Of a DNA stretch of 64,000 nucleotides, positions 58,601-64,000 are shown in pieces (the first letter of the stretch is position 1; every line of letters begins with the position of its first letter). Source of the DNA: Fragum whitleyi (Eukaryota > Mollusca > Bivalvia > Cardiida > Cardiidae). The stretch is taken from contig OX411559.1 in assembly GCA_948146395.1 (NCBI GenBank), positions 3,830,501 through 3,894,500 of the forward strand. Reading direction: 5' to 3'. The translations under genes were made by a program, and so were the position numbers. The notes under the pieces were generated by a model that was not told the origin of the DNA, searched no databases, and saw only the letters and a program-made list of their open reading frames with translations.

Positions 58601-61115
58601 GAGCCAAAGACTTTTTCCCTCGCCAAGTGCATAACATTTTGCTAGCTCGGCTGTTCAGAGAAAAAACCTGAGGTATTGCTATAGACTTGGTGTCGGCATC
58701 CTTGTTGTTGTCACTTTTATTGTGCAAAAACTGACATTTTGTGATATCTCTGGCTCTACCAAAGGCATTCACTTGAAAATTGGCACACATGTCCTATACT
58801 GTCAAGGAGGATAACTCTAGATGCATTTTGTGTGATTAATGTCCCTTATTATAACCTAGTTTATTTTTTAGCCACTATCCAGCTCCCAATAGCCAAACAT
58901 AGGCTCCCCTAAGGCAGTGCTCTTTTCAAAATCTAGAAGTGTAGATAGGTATATTGTAACACATTGGCCCTTAGAGATTTATAGATTTATTTGATGTCAA
59001 TAAGCTTTTATAACTAGACTTTAGACTTGAATGTGCATGTGATCCGTATTCAGGGTTCAACACTAACAATTTTTGGCCTCAAATCTTAAGGACCTATTAG
59101 TCTTAAAACTTACAGGTCTTCCATTATGAAAACAGGTCCTCCAAGAAAACTATGGATATTATTTAGCAATCTACAAGTAAATAGTAAGTAAAACATTGTG
59201 GGAAAAGAAGAAATTGCTTGTGACAAGCAATTTCTTCTTTTCCCACATTGATTTCCATAAGGTAATGAGAGTATTATTATTAGAAAGGCAATTTAAAAGA
59301 AAAAAAAAACTAGATTACTAAAAAATGATATGGCCATTAACAACAGGCCTGAAGGACTTTCAGCATGGTTACTTCTACCAGCCCTCCTTAAAAAAAATCC
59401 ACAGGTTTTGTGTTCGAGGACTGGTGTTAGTGTTGACCCTTGAGTATTTCCAAAATGAGTTACTCAAGTATTTGTACTTATGTAATAGACAGGTAATAGA
59501 TTAGTAGAAACTGACTTATTTGCATTTCATGTATAAGCCATATAAAAATGTTCCTGTGAAATTGTTGAAAGGGCGTAAAACCCGTTCAAAAAAATCCTTT
59601 TTAAGCTAGGCTGATATAAATGTATATCACTTTGTCACTTGACACACAGGAGTACCCACCAAAAAAGGTTTTCTGTTTTGATGATGTTATTACAGGTGTC
59701 TATGACTATTTACTGAAATACCCATTTATTGAATGAATGAATGGAGTTTTACCCCGCTTTCAACATTTTTCAGTTATATCGCAGCAGCTGGAGCATCTTA
59801 CAATGGATTCCTGGTATTTCTCTCACCAGTACAACCATCACATCCTTTCCTAGCCTCCAGCTGCTATCTCACATAGGTCAAGGATAATCAACCTATTGGT
59901 GAGAGAAATACCAATTGAAATAGACAAATAAAACATACAGAATCAAAGAGATAACCCTCCTTTGTATTTTTCAGACTACATTTGAGTATTTACTTTTCTC
60001 TGCGACATCCAAAATGATTGCGGCCACATTAACTTACCCATACCAGGTGGTTCGATCTCGTATACAGGACCAACATAGACAATATAAGGGTGTTATGGAT
60101 GTGATACAACAAACAATCAGGTAAGTAATATTTATTGAACTCCTTTTTGTAAACACATAGGTTTGGATAGTGTAAAATCTATGATTGTGGGCTTTTAAAC
60201 AGCAGACAAATGCTGTTCTTAAAATCTTAGTGGGTGGAATAGAATGTGTTAATGTTTCCAAAAGTGGCCTATTGAAAGGCAAACCTTATAAATCCTTATC
60301 AAACTGCTCCTTCAGGAGAGAAGTTTTATCTTGGTCTACAACATTGGTTGGTGTTTATGATGATTTAATTCTAGTTGTGTTCAACAAGATTTGTGTATTC
60401 TGATGTGCTTTAAAATTAGTTTCATTACTCAATGAAAATAGTTTTGATAATTCAGATTTTTTGTAAGCTCTGTGGAAAGTAGTCCATTAAAAATTCATGT
60501 ATTTGAGGATTAATCTTAACATTTCTGCTTCAAAAAAATGAATTGTAAGATATGAAGAGAGTATTTCTTGATTTCATGTAGGTATGAAATTAGAAACCTA
60601 ATCATACTCCTGTATACTCATACTCCCTCTTTGGGTATTTGTACATTGTGATTAAGTTTATAGTTTCATGCCTCCATGAAATCAATAAATATTCTCTTTA
60701 TTTCTTAAGTAAATTTTAATCAGATGGAAAAATATTCTCTAATTGGGGTTGGGGTTATATACTTCTTATTTGTTTTGATAAAAGAGATAGAGAAATAGTA
60801 GTATGTAGTAGTATTCAAGTCTGAATGTGTATAGTTTACATTATAAACCATAAGTTATTGTTTAAAACAATTCATTAGTTACTTTTTTTAAACCCATGTT
60901 TTAAATCATTTGTTATATTTTATTGATAAGTTATGCCATGCTATTTGGCACCTATTTACTATTATTTGTTTAGGATTGAAGGAGCGAAAGGATTCTACAA
61001 AGGACTCTCTGTTTACCTCTTACACGTAACACCCAACATTTGTGTCGTATTTTTGATTTACGAACATTTACCAAAGTGGAAGATTTGGAAAAAAGGACAA
61101 AATAGAGACGACTAA
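40428..61115 (+). CDS. SLC25A32: SLC25A32, mitochondrial folate (FAD) carrier, complete, 7 exons
   Basis: Inner-mitochondrial-membrane carrier; relatives import folates for mitochondrial one-carbon metabolism and, in human and yeast Flx1, have been linked to FAD transport. Exons: 40428-40602, 44341-44503, 47234-47322, 49224-49390, 57666-57779, 59975-60120 and 60974-61115. All junctions are GT-AG and phases join to 331 codons plus TAA; human has 315. The three carrier repeats carry PLDLVK (49-54), PIWVTK (152-157) and PYQVVR (258-263), the distinctive trio of this family, where Trp replaces the usual acid in repeat 2 and Gln in repeat 3. Other matches: [66 protein letters not shown] and [15 protein letters not shown]. 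The start is bounded by an in-frame TGA at 40416-40418; an internal ATG at 40485 would shorten it by 19 residues. Introns are full of transposons but exons look intact. Confidence 0.97.
40772..42730. repeat. family-4 MITE split by a 1.6-kb transposon
   Basis: 40772-40820 (TTCCAAACACTCACTCAAAT) and 42444-42730 (CCAAAATCATAAAAAACATT, CTCGCTCCACATTCTCATTT) are the two sides of one family-4 element in SLC25A32 intron 1. Confidence 0.75.
40821..42443. mobile_element. CAGTG-ended non-autonomous DNA transposon, 1623 bp
   Basis: Left end CAGTGATCGGGAAAG, right end reverse complement CAGTGACTGGGAAAG (13 of 15). AATCAA flanks both ends (40815-40820, 42444-42449). CAGTG ends recall hAT elements, but the repeated flank is six bases rather than eight, so the superfamily is open. 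Inside are GACAATGTCAC-type subterminal words, an inverted TTATCCGTGG pair (41213-41580) and poly-T runs; no transposase. Confidence 0.8.
42883..43003. repeat. dispersed GAGAGATTCTCTC element, copy 1
   Basis: GGGGTGAGATATTGAGAGATTC...CTGCCAGAAATCTCATT is inverted at 49597-49716. Confidence 0.7.
43070..44300 (+). mobile_element. pearl/Helentron-like element A, copy 1, 7 x 145-bp array
   Basis: Starts with hairpin GCTCACCTGAGCAC / GTGCTCAAGGTGAGC, then a (CGTCGTC)n stretch. Seven units of exactly 145 bases follow (TCTTGTTTACACTCTAGAGG at 43311, 43456, 43601, 43746, 43891, with diverged ends at 43166, 44036 and 44181). It ends GGTGAGCGATATAGGACCAT and GGTCCTCTTGTTT, i.e. an inverted GGTGAGC, a small hairpin and CTTGTT. 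It follows a run of T. It lies in SLC25A32 intron 1, ending 40 bases before exon 2. Confidence 0.85.
44341..44503 (+). CDS. SLC25A32: SLC25A32 exon 2 (residues 59-113)
   Basis: Encodes [15 protein letters not shown] and [19 protein letters not shown], the matrix loop and helix 2 of repeat 1. Acceptor TTTCCAG. A pearl-like repeat ends only about 40 bases upstream. Ends phase 2 before GTAAGT. Confidence 0.97.
44504..47233. other. SLC25A32 intron 2, no gene seen
   Basis: Contains an almost perfect 70-base hairpin at 45631-45700 (CCCTATATTGTGGGTA / TACCCACAATGTAGGG) and otherwise AT-rich sequence. ORFs here are under 71 codons and unrecognised. Confidence 0.45.
45631..45700. repeat. short hairpin MITE-like palindrome
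   Basis: Arms CCTATATTGTGGGTATT / AGTACCCACAATGTAGG with inner TTGAATTGTCTCATCAAGAC; no second copy seen in the window. Confidence 0.6.
47234..47322 (+). CDS. SLC25A32: SLC25A32 exon 3 (residues 113-143)
   Basis: Encodes [11 protein letters not shown], a linker, and HIMAASEAG, the start of repeat 2. Acceptor TTTTCAG, donor GTAGGT, phase 1 exit. A family-1 MITE begins 45 bases downstream. Confidence 0.94.
47368..47526. repeat. family-1 hairpin MITE, copy 6
   Basis: GGTAGTGGATCCGTTATGG to TTATTGGTCCACTACTTTA with core GAGGTTTCCTAATGATTTTC. It lies 45 bases into SLC25A32 intron 3. Confidence 0.88.
48061..48298. repeat. family-2 palindromic MITE, copy 4
   Basis: TGAGCCTGTGCATGACATTT to GTCACGCACAGGCTCA; centre GTCTGTGCATCCGCACAGAC is a perfect palindrome. 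Confidence 0.9.
48488..48560. repeat. short hairpin
   Basis: TTGAATCAACTTAGCAAAGA pairs with TCTGAAGTTGATTCCAA, with inner GAAGACTGTTTCAAACAGTCTTC. It lies between two GGACCCT-rich stretches in SLC25A32 intron 3. Confidence 0.6.
48763..49151. repeat. CAGGG-ended MITE with central hairpin, copy 1
   Basis: Ends CAGGGGTTGACACTAACACC and GTTAGTGTCGAACCCTG. The middle has GAAGAAATTGCTTATCATAA / GCAATTTCTTC. Same structure at 59051-59442. The right end is only 73 bases before SLC25A32 exon 4. Confidence 0.85.
49224..49390 (+). CDS. SLC25A32: SLC25A32 exon 4 (residues 143-198)
   Basis: Encodes [20 protein letters not shown], then a variable loop, [16 protein letters not shown] and IRGLYK. Contains signature PIWVTK; W154 is at the position of the tryptophan conserved in folate carriers. 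Acceptor TTTGCAG, donor GTAAAT. Confidence 0.97.
49518..49586. repeat. 69-bp near-perfect palindrome
   Basis: GGCTCAGTGCAAATCAGTTG and CAACTGATTTACACAGAGCC are arms; the centre is CTGCCTATATAATTATATAG. Confidence 0.75.
49597..49716. repeat. dispersed GAGAGATTCTCTC element, copy 2
   Basis: Reverse-complement match to 42883-43003 through TCTGACAGAAAAATGAGAG and CAACATCTCACCC. Confidence 0.7.
49983..52646 (+). mobile_element. pearl/Helentron-like element B with nested element A
   Basis: The 5' hairpin ATACCCCCC...GGGGGGTAT is followed by (TCCGTCC)n. Units of 145 bases begin GTTTCCGGACTCTAACTCGA at 50082, 50227, 50372 and 50516. The array is interrupted by element A (50611-52428) and resumes at about 52429 with GTCATATAGGTCAAAGGTCA. 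The 3' end has inverted GGGGGGTATTAG, hairpin GTCCGCTATGCGAC and TTCTAGTT. It lies in SLC25A32 intron 4. Confidence 0.85.
50611..52428 (+). mobile_element. pearl/Helentron-like element A, copy 2, ~11 x 145-bp array, nested
   Basis: 5' hairpin GCTCACCTGAGCACGAAGTG / CTCAAGGTGAGC, then (GTCGTGT)n. Units are built on CCTTGTAGACACTCTAGAGG (50853, 50998 and onward every ~145 bases), with GAAATTTGGTCAGAATGATT and GGGTCAAGTGGGGTCAAAAA. 3' end CAGGTGAGCGATTTAGGGCC, hairpin AGGGCCACTATGGCCCT, CTTGTT. It is inserted after a run of T. The ORFs of 67-113 codons here are products of the repeat. Confidence 0.88.
52647..53972. other. SLC25A32 intron 4 middle part, no gene seen
   Basis: AT-rich with long T runs (53512-53570) and a C-rich run near 53795. 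ORFs here are low-complexity or short. Confidence 0.4.
53973..55243 (+). mobile_element. pearl/Helentron-like element C, 161-bp array
   Basis: 5' hairpin TATACGCCGCCGGAGGCGGACGTATA (arms TACGCCGCC / GGCGGACGTA), then (CCGT)n over ~100 bases. Units start TCCACTTTTCTTGTCAACGC at 54101, 54262, 54423, 54584 and 54744 (161, 161, 161, 160), with two diverged units after. 3' end has inverted GGCGGCGTA, a weak GTGACGATGGCAC hairpin and CTCTTGTT. The ORFs on both strands through the CCGT run are artefacts. Confidence 0.87.
55244..57665. other. SLC25A32 intron 4 distal part
   Basis: Includes the repeat shared with 16725-16850 (55615-55750), a SINE (56283-56496), and repeats shared with 18720-18840 (57265-57370) and 26930-27105 (57465-57650). 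ORFs at 55972-56359 overlap on both strands and are not recognised. Confidence 0.45.
56283..56496 (+). repeat. tRNA-derived SINE, B box mutated
   Basis: Head AAGCGCAGTTGGTAGCGCGC keeps the A box, but the B-box region reads TCTGTGTTTCTCCGACGG. Body CGGCACTCATTCTTTATGAC and GTTAGGAAAGGATGTGATGG. Confidence 0.82.
57666..57779 (+). CDS. SLC25A32: SLC25A32 exon 5 (residues 199-236)
   Basis: Encodes [20 protein letters not shown], helix 4 of the carrier, and a short linker ending DTRL. Acceptor TTTTTCAG, donor GTAGGC. The 8.3-kb intron before it holds two nested tandem-array elements and a third. Confidence 0.96.
57832..57975. repeat. family-1 hairpin MITE, diverged copy 7
   Basis: TTAAGGTAGTGGACACGTAT to AATAATGGTTCACTACCTTAA. 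The core is partly lost. Just before it, at 57799-57820, is a 22-base scrap of element A's 5' hairpin. Confidence 0.75.
59051..59442. repeat. CAGGG-ended MITE with central hairpin, copy 2
   Basis: Ends CAGGGTTCAACACTAACAAT and CTGGTGTTAGTGTTGACCCT; centre GAAGAAATTGCTTGTGACAA / GCAATTTCTTC. SLC25A32 intron 5. Confidence 0.85.
59731..59906 (-). repeat. tRNA-derived SINE 3' part, head missing
   Basis: AATGGAGTTTTACCCCGCTT, GCTGGAGCATCTTACAATGG, TAGCCTCCAGCTGCTATCTC. It stops before the tRNA head. It ends 68 bases upstream of SLC25A32 exon 6. Confidence 0.85.
59975..60120 (+). CDS. SLC25A32: SLC25A32 exon 6 (residues 237-285)
   Basis: Encodes [20 protein letters not shown], then [12 protein letters not shown] and [12 protein letters not shown]. 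Repeat-3 signature PYQVVR. Acceptor TTTTTCAG, donor GTAAGT, phase 2 exit. Confidence 0.97.
60974..61115 (+). CDS. SLC25A32: SLC25A32 exon 7 (residues 285-331, stop)
   Basis: Encodes [20 protein letters not shown] and [15 protein letters not shown], the last helix, then a lysine-rich tail and TAA at 61113-61115. Acceptor TTGTTTAG. Confidence 0.97.
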
Positions 61116-61370
61116 AACCAGCATGGGATCATGGTCAGTGAATGTGATAAGTCATGCGCCTTACATTCAAACTGTGCGTGAGTTGTATTTTAATTTGGAA
61201 GTGTATCAAATACATTCCTGGGAAATTATGTGTTTTCCAAACAGCTTTAATTAATGAGATTTTTGCCATGCAAAAGCATGAATTCAGTGTTGGTGGAAGT
61301 AATAATTTGAAGACCAATTTTTATTACATGATGAAAGATTCTTATGTGCTTGGTGCGGAAAATTTATCAA

Positions 61371-61484
61371 AGGACCTGATAGCTTTATGTAAATCATGTC
61401 AAAGCTTTAACCCATCACCAAACTACAAGGACCTAATAGCTTTATGCAAATCATGTCAAAGCTTTAACCCATTACCAAACTACA
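61371..61484 (+). repeat. 57-bp tandem duplication
   Basis: Two units beginning AAGGACCT.ATAGCTTTATG and ending CAAACTAC, about 93% identical. Confidence 0.9.
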
Positions 61485-61498
61485 AAATTGTAGACCAG

Positions 61499-61622
61499 CC
61501 CTGCGTTAAGGATGACAAAACAGTGCAAACAGTTTACCAATTATACCCAGCTTTGCATGCATGTGCAAAGCAGGGTAAAATTGGCAAACGGTTTGTGCTG
61601 TTTAGTCATCCTATATGCAGGG
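61499..61622. repeat. family-3 MITE, copy 5 (best preserved)
   Basis: CCCTGCGTTAAGGATGACAA to GTCATCCTATATGCAGGG; centre CAGCTTTGCATGCATGTGCA. A partial copy follows at 63172-63222. Confidence 0.88.
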
Positions 61623-62185
61623 CTGATTCAATCTCTTAGAAAATGCGCACAATAGACCAGGGGTGTGCAAATTACACATTTTTTTCTTTTTCCTTGACCA
61701 ACATGAACTTGTCCACAAAAAAAGAGAGAAAAGATAAATTTCAGAAAAAAAGTTTTTAAAGAAGGAAATGTTGAGTTGAACAATCTCTTCTTAAAAAACA
61801 ATGTTTTCTACCCTTTGGCTAATTGATCTCTTAGATCTATTTAGTACCTTTCCATTATTTGCCCTAGTATTTACTTGTCAGGAGACAAGTGGCCTCAAAC
61901 AATGTACCGGTACTACCACAGGTAGTAGTTTGGCTTGTGAATTCCACATCACTGATAGATGATCTAGTGAGATGAAGTGAATCTCATCATATATATATTT
62001 TGTTCAACCTGATAAAATTGTTATTCAATGTAATAACGAAGTTAAATTGGATTATTGTATTGTGTAATGTTAAATTGCTGTTTTGTAAGTTCATCTTAGC
62101 ATGAAATGCTTATGTTGAGCTTTAATGATAGTTTATGATAACAGTACAATTAGCCAGCATCAGTGTATGTCATAGATAAGATTCT

Positions 62186-62600
62186 TTATAATATGACCTA
62201 CGTCGCAGGAGTGAAATAACCCCGTTGAATATTTTTGATATTACATGGGTGTTATTACACTAGTGGAATAACTATGCAAATGAGCTCAGAGCGAATAGCA
62301 ACGCTACTTTGTAACCGCGAAATGACGTCATAATCTATGTTTTGTGACGTCATTTTTAAACGGCGTTATAAGTTTCGCGGAAAATTGAAACATTGAATTT
62401 CAAGAATTTTGACGATTTTTCGCTAAAATTCGGGTCATATTATTAACAGAATATAAAATTTGTGCTCATTAAATACAGAAATTATTAAACTCGTCATCTA
62501 AAACAGATAAAAACTCGGCCCAGCCTTGTTATTATCTGTTTATGAAGACTCGTTTAATAAATTCGGTATTCCATGAGCACTCATTCAATATCCTCTATTT
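62186..62600 (-). repeat. 400-bp dispersed element, copy 2 (inverted)
   Basis: Reverse complement of 8763-9170 over its whole length, sharing GGTGTTATTACACTAGTGGA, GCAAATGAGCTCAGAGCGAA-type and AATGACGTCATAA words. Confidence 0.8.
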
Positions 62601-63287
62601 ATTCATATTCTATCTCAGAAAGAGCTTCTTTGATAGAATTAAGAACCCACTGGTATTTTTCATATACTCATATATTTTGGTATCGGGGCAGCTGTGAAAA
62701 GTAAACATGTACAAAAAGACGTCAAATATAGTTGTGATGTCACACTACTACAATCCACTATGTTGTGATATGAAAGCTGTTCTTGGCTGAAGCTGCGAGA
62801 AAGTATGCACTTAATATGGACAGATTTGTAAAATTTTTAGGTATTTATTGACATCTATATCATTTTTTATTTGCATATTATTAACTGACATGCTTTTTAA
62901 CTGTAGCCTTATGTGTATACTTGAGTCATGTAATCAGCTGTAGACATCAAAGTTTGGCATGTCAGCATTAACTAATGAAAATGCTAGAATTTTCTTTGCA
63001 GTATAATGATAGGAGTACAACATTGAGGCGCAGAAAATTGTAGATTGTCAGGTCAAATTGTCTGTTTTAAGGCCATATTATAAGACCTATAGAACATTTT
63101 GTGAAAATGATTTTTATGTAGACCAATCTCTGCATTTATGATGCAAAAATGCTTGTGAATATTCAAAAACTGTACCCTGCTTTGCAACTAACATGCATAG
63201 CAAGGTATCATTTTGTAAACATTTTATTCTTAATTTCATCTGTCTACAGTGTTTTACCTATGATAAAGAAAGATCTTCATTCCATGG

Positions 63288-63450
63288 TATGGTAGTTGAC
63301 CCATAATAGTTATGCAATATTTCCGAAGTCAAGACCTTTCACAATATTGACCGAGGTTTCCTAATTAAATCATTAGGAAACCTCTGTTAATACTGATAAA
63401 GGCTATTACTCCCAAAACGTTGGAGAACTATTAAATGTCCAATACTTAAA
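63288..63450. repeat. family-1 hairpin MITE, copy 8
   Basis: GGTAGTTGACCCATAATAGT to TATTAAATGTCCAATACTTA; core ACCGAGGTTTCCTAATTAAA. Arms diverged. Confidence 0.8.
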
Positions 63451-63910
63451 ATCACAGCGTAATACAGCCAATGTCTTTACAATTAGGCTTTATTTGATTG
63501 ATTTGTGCTTTTGTGGCATTTACCATTGGCAGAGACCTGAAGAATTGTTTAGTGCCAATTACAAAGTACAAGGGTGTTGAAGAATTCTGATGATCTTTGC
63601 CATATTTTTTTTTGGCAAGAAATAGTGAATTGAAGGTATAATTTCATGAAAAGATCTGGAGTATTTATTTAAAACAAAAGTAAGAGGAAATCCATGTAAT
63701 AAAAGAAATGTGCTGAAACTAGCTTCAAACGTACAAATATTGTATGTAACACAGTCATATGACTATGCCTGGGAAACTTGATTGCATCACAACAAAAGTT
63801 AATACAAGGATAAAATCAACATTTCCAATTATGCTCTAAATTCATGTTAAAAATGTTTATTTTTAAGCAAATCACTTGTTACTGTATGAACTTTTGAACA
63901 TTTATGTTAT

Positions 63911-64000
63911 TAACCCCCCCCCCCCCCAACCCCCCAACTATGAAGTAGAGGGGTGTATATTGGTTTCTGTCCATCTGTCTGACTGTCCATAGACCTTTTT
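63911..64000 (+). mobile_element. pearl/Helentron-like element B, 5' end, cut by window
   Basis: AACCCCCCAACTATGAAGTAGAGGGGTGTATATTGG hairpin region and the start of the TCTGTCC tract, as at 49983. The array itself lies beyond the window. Confidence 0.8.

Larger units (their letters stand above)
61116..64000. other. 3' flank of SLC25A32, no other gene seen
   Basis: The mRNA tail must lie here, but I see no clear poly-A signal close to the stop; TTAATAAATT near 62552 is inside a repeat. The 161-codon ORF 61154-61639 passes through a 57-base duplication and a MITE and is not considered a gene. Repeats are listed separately. Confidence 0.45.

Noticed and set aside
61154..61639. 161-codon ORF downstream of SLC25A32
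   Set aside because: Passes through a 57-bp duplication and a family-3 MITE; no recognisable domain; lies in the expected 3' UTR.

Overview
The window is nuclear DNA from an animal, most likely a bivalve mollusc. Genes are split into short exons by long AT-rich introns with GT-AG junctions, there are no operons, and most non-exon sequence is transposon-derived. The bivalve call is an inference from the repeats: hairpin miniature elements, tRNA-derived SINEs, and tandem-array elements resembling the 'pearl' type described from oysters. No gene was placed by database search.

Two genes can be rebuilt with phase-consistent exons, and they point away from each other. On the minus strand (13081 down to 425, running off the left edge) lie 11 coding exons of an SLC5-family sodium/solute symporter. 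It has the sodium/glucose-cotransporter fold, but several sugar-site residues are replaced. On the plus strand (40428-61115) lie seven exons encoding a complete 331-residue SLC25A32, the mitochondrial folate (and possibly FAD) carrier. Both are housekeeping or nutrient transporters, but nothing links them functionally.

Layout: 1-13.1 kb, symporter exons with introns carrying SINEs, terminal-inverted-repeat elements and a decayed duplicate of exon 9. 13.1-40.4 kb, a 27-kb intergenic stretch of repeats with no supportable protein gene: SINEs, two tRNA-like sequences, two copies of a Mutator-like element (one with its terminal repeat expanded into a 32-bp minisatellite), clustered hairpin MITEs, a decayed 155-bp tandem array and a mariner-like MITE. 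40.4-61.1 kb, SLC25A32, whose introns hold a 1.6-kb CAGTG-ended transposon inside an older MITE and three Helentron/pearl-like elements with 145- or 161-bp internal arrays, one nested in another. 61.1-64 kb, downstream sequence with further copies of the same families.

The most notable observations are the exon-9 duplication broken by a SINE, the altered symporter substrate site, the transposon-end-derived minisatellite, and the common architecture of three tandem-array element families. I found no bacterial, viral, CRISPR or defence system.
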